Source: Cristatella mucedo (taxonomy: Eukaryota > Bryozoa > Phylactolaemata > Cristatellidae). Taken from it: a stretch of 64,000 bases of DNA. The position numbers were made by a program, and so were the translations under genes. The stretch spans positions 19,865,501 to 19,929,500 of the forward strand of contig WPIO01000001.1 of the NCBI GenBank assembly GCA_009760855.2, written 5' to 3'. The notes under the pieces were generated by a model. The model was given only the letters and a program-made list of their open reading frames with translations, had not been told where the DNA came from and made no database searches. This document shows, piece by piece, positions 20,200-31,384 of the stretch. The stretch's first letter is position 1. Each line of letters begins with the position of its first letter.

Positions 20200-22416
20200 C
20201 CACTGGTACAATATTAAATAGGCTTAGGTGTGACGGTCAATTACGCATTAACAAAAGAAAAGCACCCGGAGCAGCCGTGGTGACCGAAGCCACCAGCTTG
20301 GACGCAACTCGTTTGGCAGGAACTGTGAGCTGAGTACCCGCTCGTTTGGTATTCCTAGCATTGTCTCGAACCGCTCAGCACGCTACCCCACATGCATCAC
20401 TGTGAATCTCTCCAACTTAGTGGTCACCAATCCTATTATAACTCCGGCAGCCCGACTTAACACTTGCCTTTGGAATCCTCGCTCAATGTGCAACTTCTGG
20501 TGATAAGCGACCATATTTCTGAAAATGGTCTCAACCTGCTCATCTTGACTGAAACTTGGCTAAAATTGGTAAACTGCCCCACAATTAAAAACGTGACTCC
20601 GACTGGTTTCTCATTCTTTCACACTAATAGATCAATCAAAACTAGAGGTGGAGTTGCTATTATTGTGCTCTTGAAATTCAACTTCAAGCCATTTGCAATA
20701 CCCTCAAAGCAGTCTTTTAAATCGATCATTTTTATTTCACCCGAAAACAAGCTACCGATGGTGGCAGTAGTCTACTGCTCACCACGTACCAAATCCTCTT
20801 TTATCTCAGATTTCTCCGATCTCATTTCGATTCTTTGTGCGAGAAATCGGCCCTTCCTCGTTATTGGTGATTTAGATAATCACGTTGATAACTTCTCTGA
20901 CGCATTCAGCACTGAATTTCGTGCATTGACTGACTCATTGTCTTTTGTGGCTCATGTGCATGGCCCTGCTCACTTCAAGGGTCACTCACTCGAACGAATT
21001 TTCTCATATAACTGCACTTTGTCATCACCAGTTATCACCAAATCCTGCTTATCTGACCACAATTCCTATCAAAGACATTGGAACGATTCATGGCAGAATA
21101 GCTGAACTCATATATTGAAACTTTTCAAACCTTAGGAGTAAGTTCCACTCTGGCTTTAGAGATAATCACTCCACAGAGTCAGCATTGCTTCATGTGGACA
21201 ACGACTTACTTAGGAATGCAGACATGGGTTGAGTATCTCAGCTTGTTTTGCTCGATCTTTCGGCAGCTTTTGATACTATGGATCGCCAAGTTCTTCTGGA
21301 GCACCTCTAATCTCGCCAGCGCATCACTGTGCATCATCTGCGCCACTGCTCTGCAACGGTTCAGGTCCTATAGTAGGTAAGATATTCCAGAGTATTGATG
21401 TGAATGGACAAAGATCATCAGAGGTTCCTCTGAAATATGGGGTACCTCAGAGGTCCATTCTAGGTCCGGTTCTTTTCACGGTTTATACTCTCCCTCTTGC
21501 CAATGTGATTGCCAAGCACAATCTAGGCTTTCACTTCTTTATGGATAACACTCGGTTGTACATTTGCTTTGATCCCTCCCAGCCCTCCAGCACGTCGAAT
21601 TCTCTCAACTCAATTGCTGCATGTATTGATGACATCCGCACATGAATGGCAGCAAAGTTTCTTGAATTAAATGATGATACAATTAACTTACTATTTATGG
21701 AGAAATGAAGTGTGATTCAGAAATTGGAAAGGCTTACGCTCAAAATCGGGACTGCTGGCATATCTCCCTTTGAACCTGCACACAATCTAGGTGCCATGTT
21801 CCAAAGTGACCTTTCGTTATACGACCACATAAGCTCAACAATCAAGTCTGCCTACTTTCAGCTACATAACTTTGCTGAAATTCGGGGTTGTTTACATATG
21901 GATACCACATCTAAGTTGGTCAATGCATTTGTATCATCCCGTCTTGACTTCTGTAACTCACTGCTTGATAGTCTACCAGTATGTGCAATTAGGTGCTTAC
22001 AGCAAGTGCAGAACTCTGCAGCTGGGCTTGTCTGTTGTGAGTGTCACAGTTGCTACATCACACCACTTCTCGACGACCTGCACTGGCTACCAGTCAAGCC
22101 ACGGACCGACTTCAAGGTTTAGTCACATGATTTTAAGTCTCTTCATTCGTTGGCTATAGCCTACCTATCGGATTTACTCCCCACCAGGCCGAGCATCGTG
22201 ACACTAACTTTTCCGAATCTGTTTATCAAAACCTCGTGCAAACATCAAATCCTGTGGAGACCTGGCATTTAGTTCGCATTCTCCCAAAGCTTGAAACTCA
22301 CTCACGACTTGTCGCGAAATCCCCTGACTTGACCAAATTTAAAAGAAATTAATAACGCAGCTATTTATGATAGCATTTGGTGGGTCCATGTGATTTGTCC
22401 TTTATGTGCTTATGCA
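20200..22416 (+). pseudogene. LINE family 1, near full-length old copy: endonuclease plus broken reverse transcriptase
   Basis: 20464-21105 encodes an APE-type endonuclease: LNLLILTETWL (catalytic Glu motif), GGVAIIVLL, VVYCSPRTKS, VIGDLDNHVD (usually GDxN) and LSDH near the end. 21110-21390 is scrambled. 21400-21645 holds the reverse-transcriptase core, with YGVPQRS in place of YGVPQGS and FMDNTRLY in place of FYADDTQLY, so it is inactive. 21712-22122 is the C-terminal region, interrupted by stops. The 5' part (20200-20460) shares 'cattaacaaaagaaaa' and the frame start near 'ctttggaatcctcgctca' with the copy at 34.4 kb. The element is split at 22416 by a younger copy and resumes at 23028. 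Confidence 0.85.
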
Positions 22417-23034
22417 GGCTTGTCTGTCGTGAGCGTCGCAGTTGCCACATTACTCCACTTCTCGCCGACCTGCACTGGCTACAGTCAAGCAACGGATTGA
22501 CTTCAAGGTTTTGTCGCTCACTTTTAGGTCCCTTCATTCTATGGCTCCAGCCTATCTGTCAGATATACTACCCCATCGGGCCAAGCATCGTACCACCCGC
22601 TTTTCGGAATCCAACAGTCTACAAATACCCCATACAAACCTGAAATCCTTTGGAGACCGTGCATTTAGTTCATATGCTCCCGCAGCCTGGAACTCCCTCC
22701 CGACCTGCGTCAGAACATCCCCTGACCTGACCACATTTAAAAGGAACCTACAAACACACCTATTTAGGACAGCATTTAGTGGGTCCCTGTGATTCGTCCT
22801 TCACGTGCTTATGCGTGCTGACACTGTGCGTGCTGCCACTAACCACATTTGCATGCTGACCCTGTGCATGTCACCCCTAACCATATTATTCATTTCGTTT
22901 GTTTTTCAAGCATGATTTTACTTACCATTCCATTGCATTCCACTTTACAGCAAATGTAAAGCGCCTAGAGAGAGAGATTAAATTCTCTCAGGGCGCTTTA
23001 TCAAATGAATTATTATGATTATTATTATTATGCA
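22417..23034 (+). mobile_element. Young LINE family 1 insertion nested in an older copy
   Basis: A 5'-truncated copy starting mid-ORF2 (LVCRERRSCHITPLLADLHW). It ends with the 3' untranslated region, the hairpin and a (TTA)n tail. One base is missing in 'ctggctacagtcaag' compared with 18.4 kb, causing a frameshift; otherwise the two copies differ at only a few positions. The flanks TTATGCA at 22410-22416 and 23028-23034 are a 7-bp target-site duplication, partly ambiguous because it overlaps the TTA tail. Confidence 0.9.
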
Positions 23035-23230
23035 TGCTGACACTGTTGCATGCTGCCACTAACCATACTTGCATGCTGACCCTGTGCATGTCACCCCTAA
23101 CCAGGTTATTCATGTTGTTTATCAAGCATGATACCACCCACCACTCGATCGTGTTTCCTTTGAAGCAAACGTAATCCGCCTTGAAAGAGATTGAGGGCAC
23201 TTTATCAAGTGTATTATTATATTTATTGAA
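23035..23230 (+). repeat. 3' end of the old LINE family 1 copy, displaced by the nested insertion
   Basis: It continues exactly where the old copy broke off (gctgacactgttgcatgctg ...) through 'gaaagagattgagggcactt' to a short (TTA)n-like tail. Confidence 0.85.
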
Positions 23231-23264
23231 TGAAAATATCCGAGTTCAAATGCTTATATATTTT

Positions 23265-23600
23265 GGTTAATGAAAACCCTTTTAAATAGGAGCAAGTACC
23301 TCGTGGTTTGGTATTAGGTATAATTCCTTCCACTATCTGTACTCTCCATTTTGCCGATGTCTTCGCAAACCATAATATCAGTTCTGATTTCTAGGTCGAT
23401 GACCTTCAAGTCTACATGTAAAAATTTCTAAACCCCGTTAAGCATGCCACTCACTTAATTTCTTGGTAATATGAAACTCGTACATTCACGTTTAAATGGG
23501 TAATAGCTACATGAATCTTAAGGGTAATGCCATTACTTAATAGCTTTGGGCAATTCTAGTGTCTCCTTTAAGTTGGAAAACTTTCTATCAAAGTTTGTTC
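23265..23600 (+). pseudogene. LINE reverse-transcriptase remnant, heavily decayed
   Basis: Reading with frame breaks gives '...YTLHFADVFANHNISSDF', then VDDLQVYM, aligning with the family 1 stretch [26 protein letters not shown]. Stops interrupt it and there is no tail. Confidence 0.6.
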
Positions 23601-23763
23601 ATCGTTCATCTCGATCGTGATGTCTTCCAGTAATGTTGGCACACTGCCTCAAAACGAATAGTCTATTAGGCCCTTCGCCTCCACTCTCAATTCTGCAAAC
23701 TTTCAGCAGAGAATACTTTCCAAAATCATGGCCTGCCTAAATTAGAGTATGACAGCAGGGTAA

Positions 23764-23868
23764 ATTCAAGCCCCTGTGACATCTTGCCTATTTTACTATA
23801 ATTGCATTTATTGTAAGTTCAAGCCCTTGCGACATCTTGCCTATTTTACCATAATTGTCTTCATTAAA
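23764..23868. repeat. Tandem duplication of about 52 bp
   Basis: 'ttcaagcccctgtgacatct' ... 'ttttactataattgcattta' is followed by 'ttcaagcccttgcgacatct' ... 'ttttaccataattgtcttca'. The two units differ at a few positions. Confidence 0.8.
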
Positions 23869-26187
23869 AAATTCTGGCCTATTCCCTTAATCGGCTGCTA
23901 CTGGTGAAAAAAACAGCAGTTCCTCTGATCTAGTCATCGGCAGCCTAGCTGTCACATCGAACTACTTAGTCCACGTCCTATCGTCAGTGGCTCCCTGATT
24001 AGTATCAAATCGACTACTGGAATTTCTCCGCGGTTTACATGTCACATCATGAACTGACACCAGCCTACCAATTTTATCCTCATTTGCTGTCTCGTCGTCC
24101 AACAAACTCTTAACCTGTCAGTCGTCTCACTGTTTTTGCACTAAATTAAAACATTTTCGAGATTGAACTATCACCTGGTGTGGACGACAATGTGCGAACT
24201 CGTGTCCGGCTTCTTTTGTCACCACACGCCCTGAATAAGTCTCAGCTATAGAAGCACTTATTCTGCTCAACTTTCCCATAGCTCAGTGAAATAATTGCGC
24301 ATAATTCAGGGCATGTTTCAAGCCGAGGTATTGCTGAGCGGTACCCTCGCGCCCCCCCCCTGTGCCTTCTGATGGGCTTTTGCATGCTTGTCTAAGCGAG
24401 ATGTCATGCATGCCATTAACTGATGTTTATCGATTCTCTTCCAGCATGTTTATGAGGTCATTAGTAAGGATCTAGTCCCTTAGTGAGGTATACAATTGAC
24501 CTATTAGTAGTATTAATACTAGATAGTAGTGCAAAGGTAAACTATTTACGTGATGGGGGTTAAGCCAGTCTGGAGTTACAACTTCCGCTGACTAGCAGCT
24601 CTAGCAAGCCACCTTACATATGCCTCGCACGACCAGCAGACCTTCCTTTTCCTGAGATAATACGATTTTTCTATTAATTTTAATTTCATATTACTTTACG
24701 TATATGATGTTCTGTAGTGTTTGCACAGTAATAGGTTATATTTAAGCCCTACTTTTTTTAACAGCTTGCATGGTAGTCATAATACTTTAACTACTTTTTT
24801 TTAGGTCAAGTATATATACACTTTGCTCCAGTTTTCCACTTACTCGCAACCTATTTTTATTTGTTTAGTTTGCTGAGCATGTTGCTCGTCTATGTGATCG
24901 TAACTTACTTAGATGCTCTCCTCTTTGATGGGTCATCACGTCTTTGACGAGGTCACTTCTTAAATATTGGTACATAGTTAATTCGAATTTATGCGTAGCT
25001 AAGGGCAGTTTAATATTTATCTATGTGTGCTTAAATGCCAGGAGAATGACTTAAAAGCTCCGGATTATCTGGGAAAGTAGCATTAAGGTTGTGTTGCCAG
25101 TGGTAAGCGATGTTGGGCCGCCGCACTGTGCTGAGAGGTCGGACACACTCCTTTTCGGAAGCATTCCGCGTGGCCATTATGCCAAGGTGAAAGAACTGTT
25201 ACGACCTTGCCTCCGAGTCCTGACCGTTTACGATGGTCTTCCCTGGGAGTGACGTCTTAGTCCGTAACCCTCTCGCGTACTGCTCAATTCTTTAATTTTG
25301 CCCGTCGTTTGCTTCACTTACCTTCCTTCTGGCATTTCTTGTAAAGGTTGGAAAATATCTAAAAAAAAATTTAAGCTCTTTTCAGCGTTGATAAATAGTT
25401 CAAAAATATTCTTTCTAAAAATGAATGCCCCAGCTTAAAGGCAGAGCCGTCTCTAAGTGGTCTACTATTCTATCTGGATTTGAATTCACGAATTACTAGA
25501 ATATTCGAAGCCAAATCTTGAACCTTAACATTGACACGTTTAACCAATTATATCGGGTCGGATGTCGCAAATAGATGTGCGACTCGCCTCAAAAAGACCT
25601 CAGAAAGCCCAGAGGCCACGTAGCCGCCTGGTTACTTCGGGCTATATGTGCAGGAAATTAAGAAACAACATGAAATACTTCTGGATGGTAGTACGCAGCT
25701 TATTCTATCTATAGTTTTCCTAGTTCACAGACAATTGAACCTGCTAAATGAGATGGAAAAGCTGCCACGGGTTTGTAAGTGACGAGTGCGATCGTTGAGA
25801 TAAAATGACAAATTGATTGCAAATGAATGTCATCGAACAGCTTGAAAAAGCCAATGTGCGGTTTAAACCGTTTATATATTCTGGGTATACAAGTCTACTG
25901 GTATTTAGAGACCTGATATAAGAAAGAGCAGTATTTGACTCATGTAAGCGGTTAAAGTGCGTAGAAGATCACCTAGAAATTACAAAAAGAGACTTGCAAT
26001 TGAGAAACATTTATTGCAAAGGCTGGTGATTGCACAATTGAAATATAGCATACTCGATAACAAGCTTATCGTAAATGGAGCACCAAATGAACGGACGTTT
26101 GACAATACGCAAACTTGCCTACATATCTGCTATAAAATCAACACGAAGCAGTCACAGGGCTCAAGGTGGATGTTTGGCATTATGGAT
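23869..26187. other. No assignable gene; one possible tRNA-type SINE relic
   Basis: All open frames are short. A minus-strand stretch at 25440-25560 ('ttggttaaacgtgt' followed by 'gaattcaaatccag') is spaced like A and B boxes but too decayed for a firm call. A 10-C run is at 24351-24360. Confidence 0.4.
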
Positions 26188-26193
26188 TTTATT
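26188..26193 (-). terminator. Possible polyadenylation signal of tetraspanin gene B
   Basis: AATAAA on the minus strand, about 300 bp downstream of the gene B stop. It is not in the position equivalent to that of gene A. Confidence 0.25.
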
Positions 26194-26496
26194 TCACTGG
26201 ACACTGTCAAGTAATACACTATCTCCACCTTTATCCAAGATAACCGCCACACAATGATTTATACTAGCGCGTCTTGTGAGCAAACCGGACAGAACGTCTA
26301 CTTTCGGGCCTGCTGGCGAAGTAGCTTCCAGATTAGAACGCTGATCAACGCGTGGTAGACCGCGAATCGCTTGAATATTGTTTAGTATATTGTTCATTGG
26401 CCTAGCTACCGCTAACACCCTGGAGCGTGAGAAGCAGCGTAAGTAATAGCAGACGGCTTTTCAGACAGCTGCCAAACAGAAGAATCAGGAAGCGAG

Positions 26497-26808
26497 TTAC
26501 TCCTCCTTAACTGACACGCAGAGCAAGATGGCCGCAACCAGCACAACTAGCTCAATCACAGCGATTCCTGCAGAAACCCCGATGAAAGTCATGGCGAAGG
26601 GCTGAAGCTTCTCGCCGATGCTCGTCATGCAGCCCTTGGTGATCAGAAGCACGCGGCTCGTCGTATTTTCCGCAGCTTCCTGCCGACACTTGAGCAAGTT
26701 CACCTGGTCTCTCTGCTGACAGCATTCGGGAGGAACAGTTAAGTTGGTAGCTTTGGTGTAGTTACTGTTAACGAAGTCTCTGTAGTCATTCCATCCACAG
26801 CAATTGAG
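26497..26808 (-). CDS. Tetraspanin B, last coding exon (large extracellular loop and TM4)
   Basis: Minus-strand exon of 312 nt, exactly the length of its gene A counterpart, with acceptor gtctttcag|CTCAAT. It encodes LNCCGWNDYRDF, then PPECC, LLKC and KGC (six loop cysteines), sequons NYT, NLT and NTT, and TM4 (IGVSAGIAVIELVVLVAAIL) with a short tail ending VKEE. By hand count 89 of 103 residues match gene A. An 85-bp run is identical to gene A at every base (see findings). The 3' flank also aligns with gene A (gctaccgctaa ... agcagcgtaagtaat ... cttttcag). Confidence 0.88.
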   Translation of the reverse strand, partial: LNCCGWNDYRDFVNSNYTKATNLTVPPECCQQRDQVNLLKCRQEAAENTTSRVLLITKGCMTSIGEKLQPFAMTFIGVSAGIAVIELVVLVAAILLCVSVKEE

Positions 26809-27754
26809 CTGAAAGACAATTGAGCAAGCATGTGTTGGTGAACTGTAAAAGGTCGAGCAATACCAAGCTTACTAAAGTAAATGAAACTATTCATTTTGCT
26901 ATTCTAGTTTTGGGCTTGACACACTGTTCTCATTCGATAGGAATATTTACACTGTTTAATAAACCAAGTGAAGGTTTTATGAAAGCAGCAGCAGTTCGCT
27001 CTATATATTCATAGTTATCTCTCTCATTTATAGTACCGCAAAAGCTACAAGATATGCACGAACCAAATTGATTGTTGTAAATGCAAATTTTATTTTACCT
27101 GCCGACAACAGTAACGTCAGCCAGAGTTGTTGACCGTCAAGGTACTGATGAAAAGAATAGGCCCAAATAAGGTGAGCCGCAAGGTTAGCTTAGCATTATT
27201 AGGTGTGGCCTGAATATAGTTTATGAGTCAGCAGCACAAAGTTTCCATGTCGCACCAGACCGTTCACTGTAATAGTTTTTAAATGCGCATCAGCAAAGTT
27301 TAAAGGATCAGATTTGAGCAAAAAGCTGCCATGCACGAAAAAGCGAATTCAATAATGAAAAAGTATGTGAAAACACCTAGCTACAATGCTGTTATAAGAA
27401 AGCGATTGTATCGGATGGCAAAGGCGAATCTGCCAGTTTTGCAGCAGCAGATGTATTAGCTACTGCGAGTATTTACAAAAGGAACTGAAATCAGGTAAGG
27501 TAAGCTGTAATGCGAGCTGAGAAGTATAGGGATATATCGAAGACAAAGCGAAGGGGTGGTACGATCATTTGTCGAGTTCTGAGTCTATCATCGGGGTCGA
27601 GCGAGATCTTAAAAACCGTACTTATTGGAAGCACGCGACGGCCTGCGATTGACCTACAGGCCAACAACACTTGAATATAAGAATCGCGGAACAATACGTA
27701 GTGGTAATAAACGCTCTTATCACAGTCAGCTTGAAAAACCACATCCGACTATAC

Positions 27755-27872
27755 AAAACGACTGAAGGCCACCGTCACCACCACCACAGTGAGTGCCTAA
27801 AAGTCCGACCCGACTGGGAACCGAACCCGCAACCTCCAATTCTTAGGTCCAGCGCTCAGTAGCTTACAAAAG
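27755..27872 (-). repeat. tRNA-derived SINE, third type (S3), single copy
   Basis: Minus strand: 'taagctactgagcgctggac' (D-arm/A-box-like), then GGTTGCGGGTTCGGTTCCCA (B box), then a GTG-rich body ('cactgtggtggtggtgacgg'). It resembles neither S1 nor S2 outside the boxes. Confidence 0.6.
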
Positions 27873-29762
27873 AGACGAGCTCTGTGCTTGTTACAAACAC
27901 TGTGCATTATTGGCATCTGAAACATTCAGGTACAGAAATAGGTAAATATATCTTTCTAGTGGAATTCTTTCGATTGGCAAAATACAGACTGGTGGTTGTC
28001 TACCATGAGTACGAAGTAGACAGTGGAAGAACATTGCTTTTATAAAGCGGCAGCCGTGATTTGAGATACCTGCTGCTAGATTTAAGAAGCCGGCTCCCTG
28101 GCTTTGAATGGTTTTCGCTTTAACAGAATCCTCGCAAGCACCAATAGTTATGCCAAAAAACGTCTTCAGATAGCGTTCAGTTCTTTTTCTCAGTAAATGG
28201 CAGCCTCTGTTTACCCCAAAACCTTCGTCCTCTGCATCGAAGTTCTATTCCGCGTAGCTAGTACTGAGCCTATAGTCTATCATAACCTTGTGCTTTTATC
28301 AGTCTTTATTTGCTTTTTTGCTTTTGGATATGTGTATGTTATCTTATTTGTCATTAATTCACACCTTATTCTGCTCTTTCAGAGAGTTGAAAATGGCCCG
28401 GATAGAAATTTTACGAGGGGTTACAAGAAGACAAGTGCTGTTATTCCCTTATGAGCACTGAGTATAAAAAATGCACTGTTGTATAATTTTCTATTGGTTT
28501 GGAGACAAACCTCTCAAAATCTGGCCGAAATTTTTCATCATAGCTAAGGTTGGCTGCGCTAACTCGACTCGGTAATTTTTTATTTAATTCTTAGCTCATA
28601 AATCAAACTTGATTCTTTATTCATCTAAAAACCTTTAGTTTGTGACTTGGCAAAAAATCTGAGGGATAAACATAAAAAATACTCAGCATCTAGTAATATA
28701 CGTAGTAGGCACAAGGAGCCTGTCAAAGGCCTAAAGCGCTATTAATATGCACTAAAGATTTCGTTGCAACTATACTGCATAGCTTTGCCGCGGAACTTGG
28801 CCAAGCAGCAGTCAGCCGGGGTCCTCTGCGTGACGGTTCTAGGCTCCGAAGATTGCTAGGTCAGCCAGGCACCTCCAGTGTGATCTCATAAAGTCTACCA
28901 CTTCCGTCTAAAAAAAAATCGATGGCTCGACGAAACTCGAGTGGCGATTTCATATTAGCAAAGCACTACTGTAGGGGTCACAGCAAGTATTCTCCTTATC
29001 TTAATTATCTGACTTCGTTTTGTGGTGATTTGGCTTCTGCAGCTGGCAGAGCTTGAATTTTTCCACGACGCGAGTAATATGCGACATTTGGTGCATTACT
29101 TGCAAAAGAGCACTTTTTCCGAGCAACTTGAGCTTCACCCAGTCAATTTCTTGTGATCCTTAGTGGTGACCCGACTTAACATCGCTTACCAACTTCCGGT
29201 GCCCTAAAGTAAGCCTCCATCAGTTTCCGAAATACAATCCACCAGTAGATTGCACTAACAATTTCCTGGTGCATTCAAAATACAACTGCCTGAAATATCC
29301 AACAGCTAGAAGAGCTTCGCCAAGCTGACATATTTTTAGACCGAAGTAGAGGGACATATTGCCGTAGGTCGGACATAAATAAGCAGGTCAGAGTGCTAGC
29401 AGCGTCCTGTGAATCCCGCAGCCTACAAGTTCTGCCAAGCAATATCTGCAATAGTTTGAAAACTACCCGGCAGCGCTAATAGCGCGATGGCAGCCAGTCG
29501 AGCAAGTAGCCAACCGCCTGCTCACTGGCATGGCGGCTGCCCCACCCACTCACTAGAGCCAGCGGGCAGCGGCTAAGATTTCGAGCTCTCGAGCTCGACC
29601 TCGACCTCTAGCGAGCGGAGAGACAGAGGGGATCGATCTAATGCACGCGAGCTTTGCGCCAAATGTCATCTGCGAATCGGCACTTCGACCGAGAGCCGAC
29701 AGGACTAACCGGACGGCGGCTATGCAGGCCCGAGGCGGCACTAGCGGACTCACATTCGAGCT

Positions 29763-29796
29763 AATGAGCCATTCGAGCCAATGAGCCATTCGAGCC
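29763..29796. repeat. 17-bp tandem duplication in the gene B intron
   Basis: AATGAGCCATTCGAGCC occurs twice in direct succession without mismatch, and a partial third unit precedes it. Confidence 0.85.
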
Positions 29797-30409
29797 AGGG
29801 AAAATTGCACTGGTCGGTTTCCGACCCGATCTACCCAGCACTGCGATCGCCGGGCCTCTGCGAGCTCTCCTCGCGTCGCCGCACCCGCTCGCATCGCCAG
29901 CGTCTGCATTCTGAGTGGGGGAGGCGATTTTGGAGTCGCGAGCACATTTGAGAGAGCTGACTGCAGTTCGTCGAAGAGCGGGGGCGGGGCCGAGCGAGCG
30001 CACCGACGGCGAACGGACAGACGGCCTGGCCGTCTGGCTTCTCGAGCGCCGCTTGCGTTTACCGCCCGCCGCAAATTGGCTTGCCAGGGCCAGGAGGCTC
30101 GGCTCGGCTACTATAGGCTAGCGAAGGCATGCTAACATTTGAGCCCCCTTCAGCCACAGCCAACACCCGAGGAGCCCAGGCTGAAAGTCGGCTGATACTG
30201 GCGGCGCCGGCGCCGGCGGCGACCGCGGCGGCGGCGGCCGCGCTCGGTGGTGCCGGATGCACGGTTCCACTGGTCGCTACCCGAACTCAGAGATGCTTGC
30301 ACTCGTAGCTGGTCGCTGGTGACGACGCAACGGCGGGCTCACTGGCATGCGGCCGCCATTCTACTGCCACGGCGAACGCCGGCAAGCGGTTTGGCAAGCG
30401 TGCACTCAC

Positions 30410-30859
30410 CTTGGTCATAACATCCGCAGACAGGCCGGACGACGGATAGTTGAGCTTAATGTCCTTCGCAATCCCTTCGGACGCCGACTTGGAGAAATCC
30501 TTGAACTTGACGACGGCGAAAATGCCAGCGGCCAGCTCGCCGACGACTACCACGGCGATGAACGAGATGTAGAGCGCGAGCAGGCACTTGCTTTCTCTGA
30601 TGGCTCCGCAGCAGCCGAGGAAACCGACGACAAACACGAACGTGCCAAACGCTATGAATATGGCCGCTGCCGTGTGCACGAACCATTTCGTATCCACCAC
30701 TTCGCCGAAACGCGTTTCCGATTCAGTTATTGCCACAAGTTTCTTGTCCACTCGTGCCCATATTCCGATGCCCAGTATGACTGCACCGGCGATGAAAAAT
30801 AGCACGTTCAGGACGAACAGGAAGTACTTAGCGCATTGCGCACCGCAGCCCTTCACCAT
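30410..30859 (-). CDS. Tetraspanin B, first coding exon (N-terminus, TM1-TM3, start of large loop)
   Basis: Minus-strand exon of 450 nt, 150 codons, donor GTGAGT. An in-frame ATG seven codons upstream (30880) exists, but ATG 30859-30857 (AGAATGG) is preferred because it aligns with the only start of gene A. TM1 about 12-34, TM2 61-83, then LGCCGAIRESKCLLA with the complete GCCG motif, TM3 92-117. It ends SSGLSADVMTK. 121 of 150 residues match gene A by hand count. Differences concentrate at the extreme N-terminus, the small loop (residues 40-51) and the proximal large loop (121-132). The NFS sequon of gene A is DFS here. Confidence 0.9.
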
Positions 30860-30956
30860 TCTTGAACGGCTGGTCCTCAAGGCAGCTGTGGCTAGATCTG
30901 TAGCTGACCTGGTGAAGGGCTAATGACACAGATAGCTGGTCAACAGGCGCATTCCG

Positions 30957-31213
30957 ATTGGATGTTGATCTACCAATAGCGGCTGCGAATTCATTATAGT
31001 AGCACGAAATCAAACCGAGGGTAGACCTTATTTAGCCAGCTCGAGCACCGGTGTTTTGTACATGGCTGATTGGCTCCGATTCCCACCTGACGGCATCAGT
31101 TCGGTATTACTTAGCCAGACGGGTGGGTGTGGCTGATGGAGCTAACCAATAAGCGACGGCTGTGTGGGCCATTGGCCATTCCAACCTTCTGGTTGGCTGT
31201 ATTCGTCGATTGG
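30957..31213 (-). promoter_or_regulatory. CCAAT-box cluster upstream of tetraspanin B
   Basis: Six ATTGG/CCAAT motifs: 30957-30961 and 30973-30977 (the inverted pair shared with gene A, 11-bp spacer), 31069-31073, 31146-31150, 31171-31175 and 31209-31213. Only the proximal pair is present in gene A. Conserved blocks 'gagggtagaccttatttagc' and 'gagcaccggtgttttg' lie between. Confidence 0.55.
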
Positions 31214-31384
31214 GGCTAGCTAACCATCATTCGGGGAGCTACGAGTAGCAGAGGCTATTCGTTCGGGTGGTTGAGGGCGGAAGGGAAGTTTATTTTTGGA
31301 TGTTGGCATTATTTAAGGTAAGAAAAAACGCTGCACCGAAGGCTTTCCACCAGGGAATTAGAAATGAGCAGTTTCATTCTCGGC

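Larger units (their letters stand above)
26809..30409 (-). other. Intron of tetraspanin gene B (3,601 bp)
   Basis: Bounded by GTGAGT and TTTCAG on the minus strand. It aligns in patches with the gene A intron (28140-28245, 28380-28420, 29370-29575) and contains one tRNA-type SINE. 29550-30350 is very CpG-rich with (GGC)n-like runs. The long open frames there (30074-29553 and others) are products of that composition, not exons: they overlap on both strands and are not conserved in gene A. Confidence 0.7.

Noticed and set aside
22990-23230. CRISPR-like array of short direct repeats
   Set aside because: The repetition is the duplicated LINE 3' end and its TTA tail, not regularly spaced repeats with unique spacers.
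27105-27160. Exon-like stretch in the gene B intron (acceptor ttcatcag, donor CAG|GTAAAA)
   Set aside because: The homologous region of gene A has neither splice site and the length (46 nt) would break the phase.
29553-30262. Long overlapping open frames (up to 173 codons) in a GC-rich block
   Set aside because: They lie in the intron of tetraspanin B, are open on both strands because of CpG-rich composition, and are not preserved in the homologous part of gene A.
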